Source: Nitrospira sp.
GTDB taxonomy: Bacteria > Nitrospirota > Nitrospiria > Nitrospirales > Nitrospiraceae
Direction of reading: 5' to 3'
NCBI GenBank assembly: GCA_029194675.1
Contig: JARFXP010000003.1
Span: 310,001-374,000, forward strand
Length of the DNA: 64,000 nt
The translations under genes were made by a program, and so were the position numbers. Shown here piece by piece: positions 43,212-52,824 of the stretch; position 1 is the first letter of the stretch; each line of letters begins with the position of its first letter. Under the pieces are notes generated by a model. That model did not search any database. It worked only from the letters and a program-made list of their open reading frames with translations, and was not told the DNA's origin.

Positions 43212-43823
43212 TCAGCTCAGATGTTTGGGAGGCGGTTGGGTCGACTTCTGTACCGACTGTGGAAAATAGTAACGGTACTCGCGGCTTTGCTCGACATCCT
43301 TCTCCTGGTTGTGCGCATACAAATATTTCTTCCCGTCATCAAGATGGCGTTCGCCGATGTCGTACAGCCGCTTCTTGTCGAAGAGTAGACTGCGTTTGTC
43401 ATGGGTCGAGTATTCGTACATCTTGGTCATCGCCAATGCGTTCACGGGACATGCTTCGACACAATAGCCGCAGAAGACGCATTTTGTGATATCGATATAA
43501 AATTCACTGGCGTAGCGCTGGAGTGGTCGCGCCGGATCCTCGGCACTGATCACCTTGATGCAATGCGAAGGACAGGCGGCCTCGCAAAGATCGCAGCCGA
43601 CACACCGTTCTTGCCCATCATCATATCGAAGCAAACCAAGCGCACCGCGATGCGTATCTGGGATCGTTCGTTGTTCCCGCGGATACTGAAACGTCATCGG
43701 TCGATGAAGCATGTGCCGAAACGTGACCTTCATCGCGTCCACAATCTCGTAGAACAACGCAGCCTGAAGGATCTTCTTGGTCAACGCGCCGACACTCATC
43801 GTAGACTCCTTGCCACGGCCCAA
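43212..43823 (-). CDS. nuoI: NADH-quinone oxidoreductase subunit I
   Basis: A 203-residue subunit with two [4Fe-4S] motifs, CVGCDLCEAACPSHCIKV and CVFCGYCVEACPVNAL, carrying electrons to the terminal cluster. The Nitrospira-type extension at the C-terminus (SREYRYYFPQS) is longer than in E. coli (180 residues). It follows nuoG by only nine bases; in most cluster orders nuoH sits between these genes, but it is missing here. Confidence 0.94.
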   Translation of the reverse strand: MGRGKESTMSVGALTKKILQAALFYEIVDAMKVTFRHMLHRPMTFQYPREQRTIPDTHRGALGLLRYDDGQERCVGCDLCEAACPSHCIKVISAEDPARPLQRYASEFYIDITKCVFCGYCVEACPVNALAMTKMYEYSTHDKRSLLFDKKRLYDIGERHLDDGKKYLYAHNQEKDVEQSREYRYYFPQSVQKSTQPPPKHLS

Positions 43824-43832
43824 GATATCCGC

Positions 43833-46526
43833 TTACGCCTGTTCAACACTTACCCAGATCTGTTTGAACGACGGGACACCGGTCGTGGCATCAACCGACA
43901 CCGGCATTAAGTCCTTCACCGGGGGTTCATTGAAATGCTCGGGGAAAAAGCAGGTGCCCGGCGCGATGGACTGATCCGGCTGCACACCAAGCTGAAGCGA
44001 ACCACGATCCGAGGTCAAACGCACCTTCGCACCGTCTTGCAATCCGAGACGTTCCATGTCCCGTATGTTCATCCGCAGCTTCTCGGTGTTCGGAGCGATC
44101 TTGATAAGCCCGGGCGCTTGCGTCGACAATTTCCCAGAATGCATCAATAACTGTCCCATCAATAGAGAAAAGGGACGGGTATGTTCTCCCGATGACGGAC
44201 ACCGTTGATAACGAACCTTGACCCCCGCTGCGTAGTCGTTGGACAAATACTGATCAGGGGCTGGCATAACCTTGCGGGGTTGTCCGAGATTATAATATCC
44301 GGGCAACAGTTTCATAATCTCGGCCTGAATATCATTGGCAGATTGGTACTCCCATCGGCATCCCATGGCATTCGCGAACGCGGTCATGATGTGCCAGTCC
44401 GGCAGGCTCTCTCCAAGCGGATCCATCGCCTGACGAACGCGAAGCACACGACCTTCAAGATTCGTAAATGTGCCGTCCTTCTCCGCATAGGTGCAAGCGG
44501 GGAGCACAAAATGAGCCAATTTCCCCGTTTCAGTCAAAAAAGGATCTTGCACGACTAACAGTTCGAGTCGTTCAAGGGCGGCTCGCACCTCCATCGAGGC
44601 CGGCAAGGTCGCGAGCGGATTTTCCCCCAGAATGTATAGGGCTTTGATCTGTCCACTCTTGCTCCGCTTCAAGATTTCGATGAGATGTGCCCCTGAGCCG
44701 ACAGGAGGGAGTGACGTTTCCCATGCCTTGGCGAACCGGTCTCGAACTGCTGGATCGTCAAACCGAGCCTGACCTGGGAGAAACTCAGGTGCTGCGCCCA
44801 TATCAACGGCCCCTTGTTCATTCGGCTCCTCCGTCACGGTGTTCACACCACAACCCGCTCGTCCGAGCTTGCCGGTGATCCAGGCGAGATCCATCAGTTT
44901 TAAGACGTTCTGATAGCCGTTCGTCCGTCTGACAATCCCTTCACCGCATAGGATGATCGACCTCGACGATTCGGCAAAAATAGCCGCAACTTCTCGGAAG
45001 GCTTCCACGGGCAAGCCGGTCTGCGCCGCAAGCCGCTCCAACGAAACATTCTCCACCGCACTTTTGAGCGCTTCAAACGCTTGGGGGTGTTTCTCGACAG
45101 CTTCTTCATCCACCAAATCCTGATCGATGGTCGTCTTGACCAACCCATCGATCACTGCTCCCTCTGTTCCGGGCCTGATCAAAAACGAGTGCGATGCCAG
45201 CTTTGCAATATTCGTAATGGCGCTGTCGAGCGTCACCACCTGAGCCTTGTAGACCCGTATCGCTTCTTTGATTCGCACGGCAGTCAACGGGTTCGTCTCG
45301 GTAATATTGGAGCCGAACAAGATGATGGCTTTCGCTTTAGTCAAATCCTCCCAATCATTCGGCGCTCTCCCAAGTCCGACCGCATGTTTGGACGCGAGCA
45401 CAAAGTTCATATGGCCGTAGCGGGCGCTACTATCGAGCTGGTTGGTTCCAAAACCAGTGCGCATGAGCTTCTGAAACAAATACAGTTCTTCGTTCGTACA
45501 GCGCGCCGTCACAAGGCCGCCGATGGCATCGGCACCGTATTTTCCCTTAATTTCGGTCAATCGGTCTACGAGCAGGTGCATAGTTTCCAGCCAAGGCTTT
45601 TGCACCAACCGACCCCCTTCGCGGACAAGGGGCTGTGTAAGCCGGTTCTTACTGTCTAGATATTCGAACCCAAAACGTCCACGCACGCAGAGCCCGCCGT
45701 GCCCCTTGGCAGTTTCCGATCGGTCGCCCCACTTGTTCTTCCAAGATAACGGGGAGGTGACTCGGACCACCTCTTCATCTTTCGTTTCCAGGTAGAGTTG
45801 GCAACCGTCTCCGCAGTAGTTGCAGGTCGTCGTCGTCTTCTTCATCTGCCACGGTTTATACAGATACTTGGAAAACTTGTTCGTGATGGCGCCGACCGGA
45901 CACACTGCTAAACAATCTCCGCAGAATTCACAATCGAGGGCGAGATCGCCCTTGGCCACGACCTGGTTGAATCCGCCCTTCTTCATGAACTGCAAGGCAT
46001 CGATCATCAACACATCCTTGCAAACATTGATGCATTCCGCACAGGCAATGCAGCGATTCATGTTGAAGTCGAGCACGGGACTGCGTGTATCTTCCGGAAT
46101 GAATTTCTGCTTCGCATTGGCCAGATTGGTCACGCCATGCTGGAAGGCCATATCTTGGAGTTCACAATGGCCGTCCGCATCGCACACCGGGCAGTCGAGA
46201 GGATGCACCGACAGGTGTTTCTCGACGGCTTTCTTCCGAGCGAGAAAGAGATCCTCTCCTTCTGTACGAATCACCATTCCCGCCGCCGCCTTGGCGGTGC
46301 ACGACCGAACGGGAGCCTTCTTTCCCTCTTGCATGACGAGGCACATGCCACAAGAGCCGAACGGATCGAATGTGTAGTGATAGCACATGGCCGGGATGAT
46401 CTTGCCCGTCATTGCGATGACGTCGTACAAGGACACCCCGTCCCTTGCTGTGACGGATTTCCCGTCGATGCTCAATTCGATCGTTGCCGCTTCAACGTCT
46501 GGATTAGTAGCCGGCTTCAAACCCAT
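43833..46526 (-). CDS. nuoG: NADH-quinone oxidoreductase subunit G
   Basis: An 897-residue peripheral-arm subunit. The N-terminus has a ferredoxin-like [2Fe-2S] region (FGSCGMCLVMQEG, Cys), then a HxxxCxxC-type cluster (HPLDCPVCDADGHCELQ), two [4Fe-4S] motifs (CIACAECINVC and CEFCGDCLAVCPVGA) and a molybdopterin-oxidoreductase-like domain with CNYCGDGC. The latter Cys set may bind the extra N7-type cluster. It receives electrons normally supplied by NuoE and NuoF, which are not encoded in this cluster; another electron input, such as a ferredoxin, is therefore possible. It follows nuoD by 86 bases. Confidence 0.93.
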   Translation of the reverse strand: MGLKPATNPDVEAATIELSIDGKSVTARDGVSLYDVIAMTGKIIPAMCYHYTFDPFGSCGMCLVMQEGKKAPVRSCTAKAAAGMVIRTEGEDLFLARKKAVEKHLSVHPLDCPVCDADGHCELQDMAFQHGVTNLANAKQKFIPEDTRSPVLDFNMNRCIACAECINVCKDVLMIDALQFMKKGGFNQVVAKGDLALDCEFCGDCLAVCPVGAITNKFSKYLYKPWQMKKTTTTCNYCGDGCQLYLETKDEEVVRVTSPLSWKNKWGDRSETAKGHGGLCVRGRFGFEYLDSKNRLTQPLVREGGRLVQKPWLETMHLLVDRLTEIKGKYGADAIGGLVTARCTNEELYLFQKLMRTGFGTNQLDSSARYGHMNFVLASKHAVGLGRAPNDWEDLTKAKAIILFGSNITETNPLTAVRIKEAIRVYKAQVVTLDSAITNIAKLASHSFLIRPGTEGAVIDGLVKTTIDQDLVDEEAVEKHPQAFEALKSAVENVSLERLAAQTGLPVEAFREVAAIFAESSRSIILCGEGIVRRTNGYQNVLKLMDLAWITGKLGRAGCGVNTVTEEPNEQGAVDMGAAPEFLPGQARFDDPAVRDRFAKAWETSLPPVGSGAHLIEILKRSKSGQIKALYILGENPLATLPASMEVRAALERLELLVVQDPFLTETGKLAHFVLPACTYAEKDGTFTNLEGRVLRVRQAMDPLGESLPDWHIMTAFANAMGCRWEYQSANDIQAEIMKLLPGYYNLGQPRKVMPAPDQYLSNDYAAGVKVRYQRCPSSGEHTRPFSLLMGQLLMHSGKLSTQAPGLIKIAPNTEKLRMNIRDMERLGLQDGAKVRLTSDRGSLQLGVQPDQSIAPGTCFFPEHFNEPPVKDLMPVSVDATTGVPSFKQIWVSVEQA

Positions 46527-46612
46527 AGCTCTTCTCCGTGGAAGGGAAAACGCGAACCGAAAAATGAAACCCTGAGTTTACCTCTCACTTTCCACATCTG
46601 GTATTTTACAAT

Positions 46613-47857
46613 CTATCTATCGCATTCGCCCATCACGACATCGTAGGTGCCGAAGATCGTACAGGCATCCGAGATCATATATCCTCTGGCCATATGATCG
46701 AACGCGCCCATATGCACGAACGAAGGGGCGCGAATCTTCAGTCGATAGGGCTTTCCTCCCCCCGTACTGACGATATAAAAACCCAACTCCCCTTTGTGCG
46801 CTTCTGTGCCGCAGTAGATTTCTCCAGGTGGAGCATCGAACCCCTGCGAGAATAGCTTGAACTGTTGGATCATTGCCTCCAGGTTCGTGAAGACTCGCTC
46901 CTTCGGCGGCAGCGTCACGCTGGGAACATCCGCCATAATGGGCCCCTCCTGCATCTGCTCCAGACATTGTCGAATGATCTTGACGCTCTCGTAAAGCTCC
47001 ATCACCCGAATCCAATACCGATCATAGGTATCGCCGTTTTTCCCAACCGGAACGCTGAACTCGCACTTTGGATAGGCGCTATAGGGCTCGTACTTACGAA
47101 GATCATAGTCCACGCCGGACCCGCGAAGAACCGGTCCGCTCAGTCCAAAATTGACCGCATCTTCGGCGGAGATCACGGCGACCCCCTTGGTGCGCCCAAG
47201 CCAAATGCGGTTTCTCTCGAGAAACACCTGATATTCGTCGATTTTCGGCGGGAAATAGTCCAAGAACTGTTTGAGCTTGTCGAGCAATGAGGGAGTCAAG
47301 TCCCGCTCAACCCCGCCGATTCGATACCAACTCGTCGTGAGACGAGCTCCGCACAGCTCGTCGAACCAATCCAGCAGGATTTCCCGATCCCGAAAACAAT
47401 AAAAAAAGACGGTCATGGCCCCGATGTCAAGCGCCTGGGCGCTCAGCCAAAATTGGTGCCCAATGATCCGCTGTACCTCCGCAACGATTGTCCTGAGATA
47501 TTCCGCCCGCTCTGGCACTTGCAAATTCAAGAGTTTTTCAACGGCACGGCAATAGGCAAAGTTGTTATACATCGCACAGACATAGTCGAGCCGATCCGTA
47601 TGAGGAATGAACTGATGGTACGTGCCATCTTCAGCAAGCTTTTCTACTCCTCGGTGGAGGTACCCCATGACCGGCGTAGATTTCACCAACCGCTCCCCTT
47701 CCAGCTCTAGAATTACTTTCAACACCCCGTGCGTACTGGGGTGCTGAGGTCCCATGTTGAGCAGGAGTTCCTCGGTTCGCAGGGTCGGAAGCGTCTCGCT
47801 TTCCGGATGCTCCGGGTTGATCTTATAGACGGTGGTTCTTTGGTCCTCGAATGCCAC
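46613..47857 (-). CDS. nuoD: NADH-quinone oxidoreductase subunit D
   Basis: A 414-residue subunit that forms the quinone site together with NuoB. Signatures are MGPQHPSTHGVLKV near residue 32, GYLHRGVEKLAE, and AFDHMARGYMISDACTIFGTYDVVMGECDR at the C-terminus. It is separate from nuoC, 12 bases apart. The length is normal for the family. Confidence 0.95.
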   Translation of the reverse strand: MAFEDQRTTVYKINPEHPESETLPTLRTEELLLNMGPQHPSTHGVLKVILELEGERLVKSTPVMGYLHRGVEKLAEDGTYHQFIPHTDRLDYVCAMYNNFAYCRAVEKLLNLQVPERAEYLRTIVAEVQRIIGHQFWLSAQALDIGAMTVFFYCFRDREILLDWFDELCGARLTTSWYRIGGVERDLTPSLLDKLKQFLDYFPPKIDEYQVFLERNRIWLGRTKGVAVISAEDAVNFGLSGPVLRGSGVDYDLRKYEPYSAYPKCEFSVPVGKNGDTYDRYWIRVMELYESVKIIRQCLEQMQEGPIMADVPSVTLPPKERVFTNLEAMIQQFKLFSQGFDAPPGEIYCGTEAHKGELGFYIVSTGGGKPYRLKIRAPSFVHMGAFDHMARGYMISDACTIFGTYDVVMGECDR

Positions 47858-47869
47858 TGGTGGAGTATC

Positions 47870-48367
47870 CTATCGTGGAACTTCGTCCAGAAAATCAAAT
47901 GTATCTCGCCAGCCCTTTCCACGGAGTGGAAAATCCTTACGCAACGGGTAACCTTCAGTATAATCATCAGGCATTAAAATCCGGCGAAGATCGGGATGAT
48001 TTCGAAACCGGATACCCATCATGTCGAAGACTTCGCGTTCCATGAAATCGGCACCTTTCCAAAGATCCGTCAAGGAATCCACGACACAATCTGATTCAGG
48101 CACCCGTGTCTTGAGCCGAAGGCGATGTCGTTTCCTAATCGAGTAGAATTCCCACACGACTTCGAATCGCTCTTCGTCATCCGGCCAATCCACGGAGCTC
48201 ACATGAACGATATAATCGAAATCCATCCCGGGATCGCTTCGTAGAAACTGAGCAACGTCATGGAGCTTGTCTCGGGAGACGGTCACCGCCACGTCACCGC
48301 GCCACTCAGCCAGGCCGGTGATTCCGACCGAAAACGTCTGCTGAATCCGCTGGAGCAGTGGATGCAT
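47870..48367 (-). CDS. nuoC: NADH-quinone oxidoreductase subunit C
   Basis: A 165-residue subunit with the usual complex I 30-kDa pattern: DYIVHVSSVDWPDDEERFEVVWEFYS, the WKGADFMEREVFDMMGIRFRNHPDLRRILMPDDY signature, and the YPLRKDFPLRG end. It sits nine bases after nuoB. Confidence 0.95.
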   Translation of the reverse strand: MHPLLQRIQQTFSVGITGLAEWRGDVAVTVSRDKLHDVAQFLRSDPGMDFDYIVHVSSVDWPDDEERFEVVWEFYSIRKRHRLRLKTRVPESDCVVDSLTDLWKGADFMEREVFDMMGIRFRNHPDLRRILMPDDYTEGYPLRKDFPLRGKGWRDTFDFLDEVPR

Positions 48368-48376
48368 AACGACGCG

Positions 48377-48904
48377 TCACACTTTCAGACCGGCCTTGAC
48401 CTGCTCCGGTTGAGTCACAAACACACGTTTTTGCATGATGCGATCCTGCAGTTTTAGAATGCCGTCCAAGAGCGCCTCGGGAGTCGGAGGGCAACCGGGC
48501 ACATAAATATCAACGGGAATAAATCGGTCGACTCCCTGCACGACACTGTAACTGTCATAGATGTTCCCTGATGTGGCACAGGACCCCATCGCAATCACAT
48601 ACTTAGGTTCAGGCATTTGGTCGTAAATTTTTCGAATCACCGGCGCCATGCGTCGACATACGGTTCCGGCGACGATCATCAAATCCGACTGTCGCGGCGA
48701 CCCGCGAAACACTCCTGCCCCGAACCGATCCATATCGTACCGCGAAGAAACCGCGGCCATCATCTCGATGGCGCAGCAGGCGAGCCCGAACGTCATCGGC
48801 CAGAGAGAGCCCTTCCTAGCCCAGTTCACGGCTTTTTCAAGAGACCCCGTGATGACGTCCGGAGCTCCGTCTTTCTCAGGCCGTCCCAGTTGGATCAATC
48901 CCAT
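48377..48904 (-). CDS. nuoB: NADH-quinone oxidoreductase subunit B
   Basis: A 175-residue subunit holding the terminal N2 cluster. Cys ligands are seen in [11 protein letters not shown] (two adjacent Cys), [10 protein letters not shown] and [12 protein letters not shown]. The start is taken at 48904 (MGLIQLGRP) rather than at an upstream in-frame ATG within nuoA, because it gives the normal N-terminus and a short gap to nuoA of seven bases. Confidence 0.95.
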   Translation of the reverse strand: MGLIQLGRPEKDGAPDVITGSLEKAVNWARKGSLWPMTFGLACCAIEMMAAVSSRYDMDRFGAGVFRGSPRQSDLMIVAGTVCRRMAPVIRKIYDQMPEPKYVIAMGSCATSGNIYDSYSVVQGVDRFIPVDIYVPGCPPTPEALLDGILKLQDRIMQKRVFVTQPEQVKAGLKV

Positions 48905-48911
48905 ACAATCC

Positions 48912-49295
48912 TCAGTCCCACTCCAGCGCACCTTTTCGCCAGGCATACACGTAGGCCACAATGAACAGTCCTATAAAAATCATCATTTCGATCAACCCAA
49001 TCACCCCGATTTTGGTGAATACCACGGCCCAAGGATAGAGAAAGATCACTTCAATATCGAAGATGACGAACAACATCGCAAAAATGTAATACCTGACAGG
49101 GAACGGCATACGGGCGTCGGAAAATGGTTCAGCTCCACACTCGTAGGTCGATAGTTTTTCTGGTTCCGGATACCTGGGCTGCACAAAATAACTGACGAGC
49201 AAGGTCGCTATCCCAAAAACCAACGTTACCAAGATAAAGAGAAAGACCGGAAAAAACTTCGTCAGATATTCAAGAAGAGCTTCCGTCCCGGTCAT
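48912..49295 (-). CDS. nuoA: NADH-quinone oxidoreductase subunit A
   Basis: A small three-helix complex I subunit (about 127 residues). The family motif [41 protein letters not shown] is present. It begins the operon. The start at 49295 ([11 protein letters not shown]) is chosen because GGGAG lies upstream; ATG at 49319 is the alternative. Its promoter is probably the one at 49356-49385. Confidence 0.94.
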   Translation of the reverse strand: MTGTEALLEYLTKFFPVFLFILVTLVFGIATLLVSYFVQPRYPEPEKLSTYECGAEPFSDARMPFPVRYYIFAMLFVIFDIEVIFLYPWAVVFTKIGVIGLIEMMIFIGLFIVAYVYAWRKGALEWD

Positions 49296-49355
49296 TTGGT
49301 TTTTGCTCTCCCAAAGCATTGACCTTGAAAGGGTATGAGGGATCTGATGCGTGAA

Positions 49356-49385
49356 ATTTTAGTGCCCCGATCTCGGGGATAGCAA
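49356..49385 (-). promoter_or_regulatory. Putative nuo promoter with inverted repeat in the spacer
   Basis: On the minus strand TTGCTA (49385-49380), an 18-base spacer and TAAAAT (49361-49356). The spacer contains CCCCGA-GA-TCGGGG (49365-49378), an inverted repeat that could bind a regulator or fold in RNA. This is the only good promoter-like sequence upstream of nuoA. Confidence 0.45.
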
Positions 49386-49789
49386 GCGAACAAAGGACCT
49401 AATTCCAGGCGGACCCGAAAGTCCTAGGCATGGCTGTCTGAGAGCGGAGAGTAGGTTGAACGATTAGGTTCTTGCTGCAACATAAATCAGGCATCAAGCG
49501 CCTAATGTCTTTCGCGTTGTTCATCCTCCATCCCACAAGAGGATGGTCCAGCCTGGAAACTCTCCCATTCCGATTCGAGGGGAGAAAACGCCTTGACCGT
49601 TCGTCGTCGATGGATCTGTGTATCGATTCGTTCCTCTCGGCGGAAGCCCCTGGAGAGACGCTGATCCTTTTTTTCATCACCGTTCATCATCGCTCACGGC
49701 CCTCGGACAGATAAGGGAGGACAGGATTGACTCCACGTTATCATTGAAAAGAACGGCCCGTCAAACTCCTACCAAACCGGCTCAAATTC
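49386..49789. other. Intergenic stretch between nuo and ompA-like genes, no gene seen
   Basis: About 400 bases that lie between the divergent nuo promoter and the ompA-like promoter. Several open frames of 60-90 codons exist on both strands but none has a ribosome site or recognisable content. Confidence 0.5.
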
Positions 49790-49817
49790 TTGACAACACA
49801 GCGTCTTTTGCTATGTT
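49790..49817 (+). promoter_or_regulatory. Sigma-70-type promoter for the OmpA-family gene
   Basis: TTGACA at 49790-49795, a 16-base spacer, and TATGTT at 49812-49817, about 37 bases before the start codon at 49854. Confidence 0.6.
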
Positions 49818-49853
49818 TTTTCAAGCAACACTGGCCTCAGAAGGAACCTATCT

Positions 49854-51413
49854 ATGAAAACCTTGGCGTTCCTCGTCTTAGTCCTCTGTTCAGGAGCGGA
49901 CCTCTCACTTGAGGCAGCGCTAGCACAGACACCAGAGATCGATTCTATTCGGTTTTCGCAGGCTGCACTCGCCTTTTCCAGCGGAGCCATCCAAAAAACA
50001 TCACCGATCGACGGAATCGTAAATTTGATAACCGGGGATAATCAGTCAACGGGCAATCGCATGCTTCTTGGCAAGCGAGATTCACTCTATCTCAAACTCA
50101 ACAACCCCACTGAGGTAACGGTCGGTGATCTTTTCACGGTCTACCGGCGGGTTCGGAAAGTGTTTCATCCAGTGACTAAGGAGTATCTCGGATTTGTCAT
50201 GAATCGTTCAGCGGTCGTGAGGGTGACCGCTGCCGACCACACTCTCACGACCGCGGAGGCCGTGCTGAGCTACGGACCGATTTCCCCCGGTGACCCTGTC
50301 ATGCGCTTTGTGCCTCTGGCTCCAGACATCGAGACGAGCCCCGCGTCGAACATCCCCGACATTGAGGGTATGATTGTTGAGCTCCAGGCCGACCGGACGA
50401 TGACCCTGGTCTCACAGTCAAATGTTGTGTACCTGGATCGAGGGAGGGAAGATGGATTAAAGACCGGCGAACTCCTCGACATCCACCGGCACAGTGCCGG
50501 GCTTCCTCCACGAAAGATCGGCCAACTCAAGGTATTGGCGGTAGAATCTCATACAGCTACAGCTCTTGTATTTAAGGCCAACACCCGGGTCATCCAAGGA
50601 GACCGGTTCAAACTCGTTGGATACGCCGCACCCCTCACCAAGCCTGTAGGAGCAAGCCCGGGGTCGCCCCCGACCCAGGCCAGTCAACCGGTCCCAGCCG
50701 ATCTGGTATCCAGCAAGCTGAACATACAGGATGCATCAGGACAAAGCCGAGTCAACCTTGGGGACCTAGCGAAGTTCCTGCGCTACGACTCAGGGGATGC
50801 GGCTATCAAGACGGAAAATTACAAGGTGCTCGATCAGTTGATTGAATACCTGCGCACAAGCGGCGACATGAGGATGATCCGTATCGAAGGTCATACGGAT
50901 AACGTGGAGATCGGCCCTTCGCTCAAGTCGCGGTATCCAAGCAATCGGGAGTTGTCCAAAGTGCGCGCAGACGGCGTCCTCCGCTATCTCGTAGAAAAGG
51001 GCGGCGTGGAGCCGGAACGGATCAGTGCGGTGGGACTCGGAGACACCAAACCAACCGCCACGAATACGGCGGAGGAGGGCCGCGCGAGGAATCGACGCGT
51101 GGAAATTCTTCTCTATACTTCTGATGTACCGGTGCTTAAACCTGACGTACAGACTCACGTGCAAAGGCTCGAACACAATCCTTCGAGTTTGAGCGCAGGA
51201 GACAGCAACGACCAATCGTTCGCTTCGACTGCTGCATCAGACCCAGCTGGTTCCTCTGGGCGAGGGACCCTATCCGTCGGCGATTCTTCCCAGATTTCTG
51301 TGAAGAATGGATCAGGTCCCACCAATAACCCCGATGCGAGTGGTGATACGCCGGCAGCTACCAATAGACTGGATACTCCTCCTCAGCCGACTGCCGGGAC
51401 CCCAACGGATTAG
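49854..51413 (+). CDS. OmpA-family outer-membrane/peptidoglycan-binding protein
   Basis: A 519-residue exported protein. A signal peptide occupies residues 1-24. The N-terminal half (residues 30-265) contains two similar segments with PTEVTVGDLFTVYRRVRKV and REDGLKTGELLDIHRH, possibly SH3-like or LysM-like repeats; the C-terminal half (about 315-425) is an OmpA-like domain with IRIEGHTDNVEIG, NRELSKVRADGVLRYLVEKG and ARNRRVEILL, which binds peptidoglycan. The last 90 residues are Ser/Pro/Thr-rich and disordered. It is expected to link the envelope layers. Confidence 0.78.
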   Translation: MKTLAFLVLVLCSGADLSLEAALAQTPEIDSIRFSQAALAFSSGAIQKTSPIDGIVNLITGDNQSTGNRMLLGKRDSLYLKLNNPTEVTVGDLFTVYRRVRKVFHPVTKEYLGFVMNRSAVVRVTAADHTLTTAEAVLSYGPISPGDPVMRFVPLAPDIETSPASNIPDIEGMIVELQADRTMTLVSQSNVVYLDRGREDGLKTGELLDIHRHSAGLPPRKIGQLKVLAVESHTATALVFKANTRVIQGDRFKLVGYAAPLTKPVGASPGSPPTQASQPVPADLVSSKLNIQDASGQSRVNLGDLAKFLRYDSGDAAIKTENYKVLDQLIEYLRTSGDMRMIRIEGHTDNVEIGPSLKSRYPSNRELSKVRADGVLRYLVEKGGVEPERISAVGLGDTKPTATNTAEEGRARNRRVEILLYTSDVPVLKPDVQTHVQRLEHNPSSLSAGDSNDQSFASTAASDPAGSSGRGTLSVGDSSQISVKNGSGPTNNPDASGDTPAATNRLDTPPQPTAGTPTD

Positions 51414-51421
51414 CATAGCCT

Positions 51422-51557
51422 TAGCAGGCTGCGGAAAACCCCTCCCTCCATATCTTCGAGAGCCTCAGGACGAACGGAGCGTTCATTGAACATACTGAAA
51501 TTCCCGATCGTGCTGCGCCCGCCGAAGCGGACAATCGAGTTTTTCCGCAGCCTGCTA
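51422..51557. repeat. 136-bp palindrome-ended repeat, MITE-like
   Basis: Perfect 17-base inverted ends, TAGCAGGCTGCGGAAAA at 51422-51438 and its complement at 51541-51557, enclose about 100 bases without a gene. The structure suits a non-autonomous miniature element or an intergenic repeat of the genome. No clear target duplication can be assigned. Confidence 0.65.
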
Positions 51558-51566
51558 GACGGTAGC

Positions 51567-51647
51567 CTATACACTCTTTTTGTACACGATTAGCCCACCG
51601 ATGAGGAGTGCACCCATCACGCCTGCGAACAACCACATCATATCCAT
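51567..51647 (-). CDS. 26-residue single-helix membrane peptide
   Basis: The peptide MDMMWLFAGVMGALLIGGLI continues with VYKKSV before the stop: one membrane helix and a basic tail. It is preceded by AAAGGAG at a good distance from the ATG at 51647. A Gly-rich helix of this kind is seen in many small membrane proteins of unknown role. It lies next to the MITE-like repeat. Confidence 0.5.
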   Translation of the reverse strand: MDMMWLFAGVMGALLIGGLIVYKKSV

Positions 51648-51858
51648 AACGGCTCCTTTCATTAGGTCATTAATGACAACGTGAATTCTTGTCACACGAA
51701 TGGAGCAACTCTTGTGCTCAAAGCACTCCGATGAGACCGTCCCTGAACTGGGCAGAAATAGACGCATCACACATCACGTATGCGTGACGGATTCAGAGGG
51801 GAGGGGTAAATGTCCTCAGGATTGTCTATTTGCTTGGACAGATGAAGCTGTCAGGACT

Positions 51859-52824
51859 CTATTGGCAGATAGGACGCTGCTGGCCGAAATGTTCACGTCC
51901 ATGCGGTGTGGTCAAATCTTGGTTGGGTCCGATCGGGACAATACGGGTAGGATTGATGTCGTCGTGCGTCACGTAATAATGCCGCTTAATATGGTCGAAA
52001 TTCACGGTCTCGGCGATGCCGTCGGTTTGGTAGAGGTCCTTGAGATACCCGAAGAGATTGGGGTAATCGATGATTCGTCGGACATTGCATTTAAAATGTC
52101 CATGGTACACGGCGTCGAACCGAACCAACGTGACAAACAGTCGCCAATCGGTTTCCACGAACTCCATCCCGAAGAGGTAACGCCGACCCGCCAGGCGTGC
52201 TTCGAGCTGATCCAGCGCGGTAAACAATCGCCGTGCCGCTCGTTCATAGGCATGTTGTGATGTGGCGAATCCTGCTCGATAGACTCCGTCGTTCACGTTT
52301 TCGTAAATGAATGTGTTGAGCTCATCGATCTCTTGCCGCAGGCCATCCGGGTACAAATCGACCGGGCTTTTGGTGAATCGATCGAACTCGGCGTTGAAGA
52401 TTCTCATCAGATCATCATCGGAGTTGGTCACGATCCGTTTGGTGACACAATCCCAGAGTGCCGGGACCGTCATGCGACCGATATAGTTTGGATCGGTGGC
52501 ATGATACGCTTCACGGAGAAACTGGAATCCATTGATAGGATCAATGGATTGTCCAGCGCCTTCTCGAAACGCCCATCCTCGCTCGTCACGAATAGGATCC
52601 ACGACCGTCATACCGATCACATCTTCAAGCTGCTTTAACTTGCGTACGATGATCGTACGGTGAGCCCATGGACAGGCCAATGAGACGTAGAGATGATAGC
52701 GCCCGCGTTCAGCAGGATAGCCGGAGCCGCCGTTCGCCGTAACCCATTGTCGGAACACGTCCGGCTGGCGTTGGAACTCACCGTCCGGTGATTGTTCATC
52801 TGGAAATTGAGCTTGAATTTCCAT
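51859..52824 (-). CDS. Glutathionyl-hydroquinone reductase (GST superfamily)
   Basis: A 321-residue protein of the YqjG/PcpF/ECM4 type. The N-terminal thioredoxin-like domain has LYVSLACPWAHRTIIVRKLKQL with the active Cys in CPW, followed by VPALWDCVTKRIVTNSDDDLMRIFN; the C-terminal helical domain has YEFxETDWRLFVTLVRFDAVYHGHFKCN. The family reduces glutathionyl-hydroquinones. GAAGGGG precedes the start. It is monocistronic as seen here. Confidence 0.85.
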   Translation of the reverse strand: MEIQAQFPDEQSPDGEFQRQPDVFRQWVTANGGSGYPAERGRYHLYVSLACPWAHRTIIVRKLKQLEDVIGMTVVDPIRDERGWAFREGAGQSIDPINGFQFLREAYHATDPNYIGRMTVPALWDCVTKRIVTNSDDDLMRIFNAEFDRFTKSPVDLYPDGLRQEIDELNTFIYENVNDGVYRAGFATSQHAYERAARRLFTALDQLEARLAGRRYLFGMEFVETDWRLFVTLVRFDAVYHGHFKCNVRRIIDYPNLFGYLKDLYQTDGIAETVNFDHIKRHYYVTHDDINPTRIVPIGPNQDLTTPHGREHFGQQRPICQ

